Origin: Adiantum capillus-veneris
Lineage: Eukaryota; Streptophyta; Polypodiopsida; Polypodiales; Pteridaceae
Direction of reading: 5' to 3'
DNA: 64,000 bases
Assembly: GCA_014529385.2 (NCBI GenBank)
Contig: CM043952.1
Coordinates: forward strand, 156,957,057 to 157,021,056
Shown: positions 58,071-64,000 of the stretch, piece after piece
Layout of the letters: the number at the start of each line of letters is the position of its first letter
Position numbering within the stretch: position 1 is the first letter of the stretch
Position numbers and translations under genes: made by a program
The notes under the pieces: generated by a model
The model's database searches: none
Seen by the model: only the letters and a program-made list of their open reading frames with translations
What the model was told of the DNA's origin: nothing

Positions 58071-59081
58071 TGTGGGACGCATGTCTAACCTCACCATCCT
58101 ATCTTATTGCAGTATTAGCGAGAACCACGATTAAATTGTCAATCCATGGGACGAAGCTGAATCGACTAGTGCATAGAGGCTACAAGAGGTTATCAATCTC
58201 TCGGAAAACAACTAACTACTCACATCTAACTCAAGCTACACTAAAGTGACTGAAATCACCAAAAGCCAATCGCTCATCGTCAAACAAATCACATCTGTTA
58301 CAGCATCAAATGACATCCAAATGTGACGAAACTTCTAGTGAATACTTATAAGACCTAAGAACACATGCTTATGGTCTCAAAAACCACTTTAGGTCAAGTT
58401 CCAAAATCGCGATTATTAACAGCAATGGATTTTTGAACTAGTCATTTTCGACCCCAAATACATCTAAATGCTTAGCAATGATGCCCCAATACCTCGCCTA
58501 TACTTAGTTTTTTATTTGAAAGTGTAAATTCCTAGTTATGATGAAATTAGGCTGCGGGTTGGCGACGCCAAAAGCTACAAATTACAGTGAACTGCTTATG
58601 TCAATGCGTAGAGCTCTTACGTGCGGTTGCAATGTAACAAACACGACTGCAATGTGACAACCGGGGAGAGAGTAGGAAGCAAGAGAAGGAGAGGAGTGAG
58701 CGCCATTAGCTCACGCTATGTATTTCCTTATCCAGAACTTGATTAAAACTTTACAAAGTTGGCTTTTCTACTTTCGCCAAGGTCTAAAATGTGTAATGTC
58801 CGGCACCCAAGACCTATGAGGCTCCACACTTATTGTATCTACAACCCAAGTACACTAAGTGACCTATGCTCTACATCATGGAACTCTTATTGAGCCCGTA
58901 ACATGTTACAATTATCACAATGGCTAAATAAATCGAGAAATTACAATACATGGCCATTTTGGAAAAATGTGAAAAGTGTGGAACTCCAATCTTCACTGTT
59001 TCTTCATATTCATCTTCGATGTGCATTCATAAGGCTTTCATCTTTAGCAGCTCCTGTTAAGTGACACCGGCTCAGTTAACA
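58071..59081 (-). repeat. 5' LTR of element L
   Basis: 1011 bp; on the plus strand TGTGGGACGCATG...CTCAGTTAACA. Target duplication CAAGT follows at 59082-59086. It also holds an AATCGCGATTATTAAC string near 58408, the core of the leader palindrome. Confidence 0.9.
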
Positions 59082-59490
59082 CAAGTGGCTCAACCATGCA
59101 GTTCAATTGGGCTAATTTTGTTTTCCAGCATTTGCAGGACCTTCGAGAAAAAGGATACTACGATGCCCATGTTGAAAAGTGGAGGGTGCGTAATACCCAC
59201 CCCTCAAGTCAAAAAACAAAGGAGGGCTCCGCAAAAACAAAGGACGATTGCGTTGGCCAAGTGGCTCCGAACGTTGTTTCTGCTGCCAGGGCAACACCCC
59301 TCTCTATTAACAACTCTCACAAAGTGACAACAAGCTTGTCATATTTTGCGCTGTCTGATTGGTAGCACATCATGAGTGCAAGTGACCATCTTAGAAATCG
59401 ACTGCAGGATGCTAAATAACAACTCAAGAATGCGGGTCAGGAGCTTGAACCTGCAAGCGTTCTGAAAGCAAGCCATGATATACAGGTTTA
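59082..59490 (+). pseudogene. 3' portion of the unfamiliar split ORF
   Basis: It continues in frame from 48079 across the element L site: SGSTMQFNWANFVFQHLQDL, then YYDAHVEKWRV and a Lys/Ser-rich stretch. A coiled-coil-like end (LRNRLQDAKxQLKNAGQELE) spans about 59395-59450, and TAG is at 59488-59490. Two further in-frame stops (59363 and 59417) indicate decay. The end coincides with the start of the element T integrase fragment. Confidence 0.5.
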
Positions 59491-59925
59491 GCAGGAGAAC
59501 ACTTTTCTAGTGACCCCACTGCTAGAGCTATTTTAATGGCAGGTATATGGTGGACAACATTATTTGCTGATACCAAAGAATTTGTAAGGAGATGTGATGC
59601 ATGTCAGAGGGCACAAATGCCAATGAGAGTAGATAACATGCCACTAAGGCTAATGATGGGAGCACGTGATTTTGCAAAATGGGGAATAGATTTTGTAGGA
59701 CCAATCCAACCACCTGCTTATAGGATGCAATCTCAACATATCATTGTGGCAACAAATTATCTAACTAAATGGTCAGAAGCACGAGCCACAAGAAAGAATG
59801 ATGCACGAAGAACAACAATATTCTTATATGAGTGCATCTTTACAAAGATTCGGATTACCAATTGAATTGGTAAGTGATAGGGAAATCCATTTCTTAAACG
59901 AAGTGATTGAGCACTTGTAGTTTTA
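59486..59925 (+). pseudogene. Element T integrase: zinc domain end and catalytic core
   Basis: HFSSDPTARAILMAGIWW leads to the CX2C of the HHCC zinc domain (RRCDACQRAQMP). The first catalytic Asp follows in KWGIDFVGPIQPP at about 59690, and, after a frame change at about 59850, the second in ELVSDREIHF at about 59870. The catalytic Glu region is missing: sequence after 59925 is unrelated, until the integrase C-terminus reappears near 61760. Confidence 0.85.
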
Positions 59926-61760
59926 GTTTATTCACTAAAACAATGAGAGGCGGAAGTAAAAAAATAGACCCGGTGGCCTCTACACCAAGACTATGCACAA
60001 TGGCCTCATCATGGGGAATACGCAATAGGGGCACCACCTAGCAAGATATGCGGCTAGGACGCATACATATACACAATGAAACATGCCATGAAAAACAATT
60101 TCAAGATCCACACCCAAATGTGGAATGGGGTGGTTAGAGAATAAGGTGAGAGGAGTGGTGAGTGAGTGAGAATGGGCTCGCTACTCGTGCATGTAGTAAG
60201 GAAGATAACGAGGTCAGGGATACATGCATGTATGCTCACTTCTCATACAAAAGGTGGCGAATCCGCACACCTCAAGATGGAAGTAGCAAGATGATAGGAA
60301 TATGAGAGGGAGAGAGAGTGTGTGTGTATGGTGGCGAATCCGCACACCTTAACATAAGCAGAAAAAAAATGGCAAGGAATAAGCATATACCATACTCACA
60401 ATGAGATGTATCCAAGGCGAATTTTTTTTTGGCACCAACATGGAGTGTGTTGATTGCTTGCAAAAGATGAATAGAATAGGTAGCGTATGGCAAGAAAATG
60501 AGAAGGGAACAAGATCGTAGGAGGCATAATGGAGAGATGGGAGTTGATGGCGAGGAATATCATGAGTGTTTCCACCCTTCTTCTTCTTGAAATTGTGCCT
60601 TCAACCCTTAATTACAAGTGGTGTGGAGGTGTGGTGCTCATCTTTTGTGCATGGTGATGGTGATGATGATGGTGTTGTGATTATGTGATTAGGGTTCATG
60701 CTACAAGAATGTAGCACAAGAGTGTGTATGGATAGGTGTGTGTGTGTGTGTGTTTTTCTTAGTGAGCTCTCATGGCCTCCTTATATAGGGAAGGAGGGAA
60801 GGTTTTAGCAATATTTCTAATTGAGGTGAGTGTCCCACTCTGGTGACTAGGAAAATGGGGTGCATGTGACTGTGGCTCCCATCTTGTCTCCTCATTATTT
60901 AAAATACCAGAGTCAATAGAGAGAGAAGAAGAGAGAATGTGGGTAGGATGTAGAGGATAGGAGATATTTACAATAGTCTAGCTTTGGATAGACATAAGCT
61001 TATTGGGGAGAGAAGAGAGAGGTAAGAAAATTATAAGAGAGGTTGTCGAAAGTGGATAATTGTTGATGAGGATGGATCCTCCCAAAATGGTGATAGAAAC
61101 ACTCTAGACTTTCCAAGACCTCATTAAAAGAGCCTTGTCTCTTGGAATCATGCTTGAAGACTTGTAGAACCATAGCCATTATAGTGGGAAGAAAACTAGG
61201 GATGGCCTGTGTCACCATTACATGAGAAAACTGGGGTCCACTACAAAAATCATAGCTCCGCGTTCATGACTCCAAAAATTCTGAAAAACTTTGAGCTAAA
61301 AGTTGAGATCACGAGCTACATCTTTTATGTTGAACGCTCCTTCAGATTCGGGGTTCTTCTCTACTTAAAAAATTCAGCCAAATAATGTATTATTTGTGGC
61401 TGCAAAAGTCTTTTGGTGGTCTCCTTTGAGTGGACTTCTCTCTTGCCTTCAAGTGTAAGCTCCTTCATGTGTATGAAAACATAACCTAGAGTTTTGAAAA
61501 GATTGGCAATCATCTAGATGGAGGTATTATTGAAATTTGAAAGTGGGGTTGAGGTTTGAAAATGAAAACTAGTGAATAAAATATTTGGTAGGGTGGAACA
61601 ATATACATACATGAAAAATATATTTAAAAATACTAAAATATATATTGTAATTTAGAATATATATATTTAATATTTAAGGTCAAAAGAGAGATCAACAAAG
61701 AAAGCTTACTTATTTATGCTACATCGTGATTGATTAGCATAAGTCTTATTTATTTAATAA
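59926..61760. other. 1.8-kb insert inside element T integrase, unidentified
   Basis: No gene. Its left edge has GTTTTAGTTTATTCACTAAAAC, a 7-bp-arm inverted repeat. The phrase GGTGGCGAATCCGCACACCT occurs twice (60253 and 60330). (GA)n and (TG)n tracts lie near 60305-60325 and 60738-60755. I could not define terminal repeats or a target duplication. Confidence 0.45.
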
Positions 61761-62579
61761 AGGCTAAAACGTTTGTGAAAAAGGAAGAAAAAATCAAAAG
61801 TAACTTATATAATAGGAAATATTTTGGTAAAAGAGCAAAAATATATGGGGGGTTGCCATGCATGGAAAAGCTTGCCTCAACAACATATCCCAAAGTTCAA
61901 AAAGAAAGGAGATGGACCTTTTGTAATCAAAGATGTATCTCCTAGTGGAGTAGTGAAACTTGCAACTGTAGATGGTGAGATAATGGCCAATTGGATTAGT
62001 GAGTGTAGATTAAGGAATCATAACCTACCACTACCTCATGAGCTATTAGAACGCGTGCATTCATCAAAAGAACGCAATTTAAAGACACAACAAGTGATAG
62101 ACAAAGCACAAGAAGAACCTCGCATTCGAATATTGAAGCAGAAAGCTGTAATGAAGTTTCAAACAGAGCCAATTTCTCTCAGTACAATGCAATCGGATAT
62201 GGTTAGATTCACACAGGCTCTAGCAGAAGATGAGGTAGAGACAGATAATGAATGGCTAGATGGAATTGATCTTTGCATTGAAGGGGATCTTAAAAATGAG
62301 ATCAAAGTCAGGGCTCTCACGTATACAGGAGAAAGGATCAATGCAGTAAGCTACTCAACATATAGAAAAACTACAACTCAACCGCTAGAAGCTTGCCACA
62401 CTAAGGTCAAAGGATGCAATAAGAATCTAATGCCCACTCTAGGGGCAATCAATCTGAACTTACTAGTGAATGGATTTTCTTGTCTGCATCATTTCCTATG
62501 CCTGCGAGATGAACATATGGATGAAGACATGGTATTGGGAGTTTCGTGGATGCGTACTTACAAGGCAGTACAAAACTAG
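61761..62579 (+). pseudogene. Element T integrase C-terminus fused to a retropepsin-like domain
   Basis: The 251-aa frame from 61824 starts with the integrase C-terminal SH3-like part (residues about 18-65: HAWKSLPQQHIPKF, GPFVIKDVSPSGVVKLATVD, then ANWISECRLR). After a charged linker (70-155), residues about 160-250 read like an aspartic protease. KVRALTYTGERINAVS occupies the place of ALIDTGAxxNxIS, with catalytic Asp replaced by Tyr. The last part, MVLGVSWMRTYKAVQ, has the usual hydrophobic-LGxxW end. The frame stops at TAG 62577, with similar sequence beyond (LELSLKGRDLQVPF). Protease normally precedes reverse transcriptase in Ty3 elements, so the order is unusual. Confidence 0.7.
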
Positions 62580-63157
62580 ACTGCAAACAATCTAGAACTC
62601 TCTTTAAAAGGTAGAGATTTACAAGTGCCTTTTTCTTATAGCAAGGAGGAATGGAAAGATAGTCTTTCAAGACCAAAGAATAAAGCTTCAAAGAAAAATG
62701 CCATGTGTACAGAAGAGAAAAAGCCAATTTATGCCTAGACGGCCAGATTTTACCAGCATCGCACCAGGATGCAAGGAGTTTGGCAATATTGGGTACCAAA
62801 ATCTCAACTACAGGGTAATCCCAAGCAGATAAACAAAGTGCAACAACAAAGTAGAAGTCGGAATGTCAAAGTAAAGTCTCCAAAAACTGCAACAGTTTCA
62901 AGGAAACCAAGTTCAGTGCAAAAGTTGATTTGGAGACCAAAGAATGTCAACATGAGAAACCAACCAAGGGAGCTACTAAAAAATGGATACCAAAAATTAG
63001 CCAAGTCCAAACCAAGCTAGTTGAAGAAAAGGTAGAAGTGCTAGCTCCAAAAAGAGTCTACAAAACAATCAAGGAAGAGTGGAAGAGTGTATCAGTTGCA
63101 AAATGTGTTATTCAAAAGAACAAGTTCTTTGCAAACCTCTACAGTAGAAATCCTTGA
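62580..63157 (+). pseudogene. Element T post-integrase basic tail with W-x-P-K repeats
   Basis: Coding continues in shifting frames: SYSKEEWKDSLSRPKNK at about 62635-62685, QYWVPKSQLQ at 62785, LIWRPKNVN at about 62925, and KKWIPKISQVQTKLVEEKVE at about 62980-63040, ending YSRNP and TGA at 63157. Three W(V/R/I)PK motifs in a very Lys/Gln-rich sequence suggest a nucleic-acid-binding tail. Function is unknown. Confidence 0.5.
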
Positions 63158-64000
63158 GTTTTATGCTCAACACCCCTTTCTTGCATGGCATTGTGTTTTT
63201 AATTGCATAAACCTCCAAAGCATGGTAGAGCCAAATTGGTCTATGCACAGACACAAAGTTTCAACCCATGCGCAATCAACACATAAGACACAATCAATTT
63301 TGAGTGTTCCAAGTAGGAGGGGGGAAAGTGAACCTAAAGTGGATTTTACTGCTATATGATAGCATATAAAAGGGAATGTTTGAGTATAAAACCAGAAAGT
63401 GCTTATGTTAATGCATGGTTTTCTTGTATAATCAACTGATAATGCCCTTATATCTAAAGAAAGGGGATACATGCCCATACAATCCCCAAAAATGCTTGCA
63501 TATAGTTTAAATACTAGTAAAAAAAGACCAAAAACTATGCCAATTTGCTTGATTTTGTTACTTTTTTGGTGATTTTGGAGCCAAGAAGAAGAAAATTACC
63601 AGAACATAAATAAGCAATGCTCCTTGGTTGAATCTACTAATTATTGGCTTGTTAAATTGATTTTTGATTGTAATTTTCTAATTTTTCTTAACTCCAAGAA
63701 TAAAAAGAGAAGAAATTAATAATAATTAGCCACATCCTTTGATGGAAGAGCCATGTCATTGGTTCAATTTGGAAAATGTTGACGGAAAGCCAAAATTAGG
63801 CCGTCAAAGCATGATTTTGCAAAATCTTCACTGATTGGGGTAACGAACTCCAAATCGCGTGATTTTTGAAGCTAAAGTAGATTTTAGGACTTACTGGGAC
63901 TAAGTGGGGAGTTTGAATAAAAGTGTCCAAAAAAGCTAGGGTATAGATATCTTAGGTGCCCTAGAATAACCTCATTTCTACTTGGACATTCTAGAGGAGA
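63158..64000. other. No recognisable gene
   Basis: AT-rich sequence. Possibly the 3' untranslated part of element T; a purine tract AGGAGGGGGGAAAG at about 63316-63329 could be its polypurine tract, in which case an LTR would begin nearby, but no second copy is in the window to confirm it. Confidence 0.35.

Larger units (their letters stand above)
48223..59081 (-). mobile_element. Minus-strand LTR retroelement without recognisable pol (element L)
   Basis: LTRs at 48223-49325 (3' LTR) and 58071-59081 (5' LTR) read, on the minus strand, TGTTAACTGAGCC...GTCCCACA. The 5-bp duplication CAAGT is perfect (48218-48222; 59082-59086). Next to the 5' LTR the minus strand reads TTTGGCGCCGCTGCCAGGGA, close to the TGGCGCCGTTGCCGGGG primer site of plant Tat/Athila-type Ty3 elements. 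A GGAAGGGGGGAATG polypurine tract abuts the 3' LTR. The 8.7-kb interior has a tandem-repeat leader, a zinc-knuckle protein with repeated motifs, and a possible protease-like piece. No reverse transcriptase, RNase H or integrase motif was seen, so it looks like a non-autonomous large derivative. Confidence 0.85.

Overview
The window is nuclear DNA of a land plant with a large, repeat-rich genome. The signs are nested Ty1/copia and Ty3/gypsy LTR retrotransposons with plant-type primer sites, CACTA and hAT DNA transposon remains, a chromodomain Ty3 element, long (GA)n, (TA)n and (CA)n tracts, and a plant-specific AP2/ERF transcription factor. The style of the copia family makes me suspect a fern or another non-seed plant; that is an impression, not something the sequence proves. 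The only convincing host gene without obvious damage is the AP2/ERF gene on the minus strand at 36.9-34.5 kb.

Layout. 0-2.6 kb: the 3' end of a chromodomain Ty3/gypsy element and its 3' LTR. 2.6-4.1 kb: a degenerate TTAGGG/TTAGCG-rich repeat field holding a 266-bp MITE. 4.1-6.6 kb: a wrecked CACTA transposase. 7.2-13.6 kb: full-length copia element A (227-bp LTRs, TSD AGATG), whose gag is split by a 1.3-kb DNA transposon flanked by TTAA. 13.6-18 kb: microsatellites and a 150-bp tandem repeat. 18.2-20.5 kb: a decayed hAT transposase. 20.8-29 kb, minus strand: a decayed multi-exon gene with kinase-like motifs and a C-terminal Cys/His-rich part, cut by full-length copia element B (22.6-27.7 kb, TSD CCCTC). 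29-34.4 kb: a minisatellite, a candidate small LTR (TRIM-like) element and other repeats. 34.5-38 kb: the ERF gene with an ACGT/GA-rich upstream region.

39.3-46.1 kb: a second copy of the chromodomain Ty3 element, with both LTRs but large deletions in reverse transcriptase and integrase. 46.1-63.2 kb: a nested stack. A different Ty3-type element supplies RNase H (46.1-46.7) and integrase (59.5-63 kb). Between these lies a block carrying an unfamiliar ORF, and that ORF is split by a minus-strand LTR element of 10.9 kb (48.2-59.1 kb, TSD CAAGT).

The most unusual material is in this last third. The minus-strand element has no recognisable reverse transcriptase or integrase. It encodes a protein with a repeated [YF]xDxxGxx[YF] motif, and it carries at least eight copies of an AT-rich palindrome (half-site AAAAGTAAATAATCG) in its 5' leader. 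The neighbouring Ty3 element appears to carry a retropepsin-like domain downstream of integrase, in the same reading frame.

The retroelement genes seen here carry stops, frameshifts or lost catalytic residues, so none looks able to move on its own.
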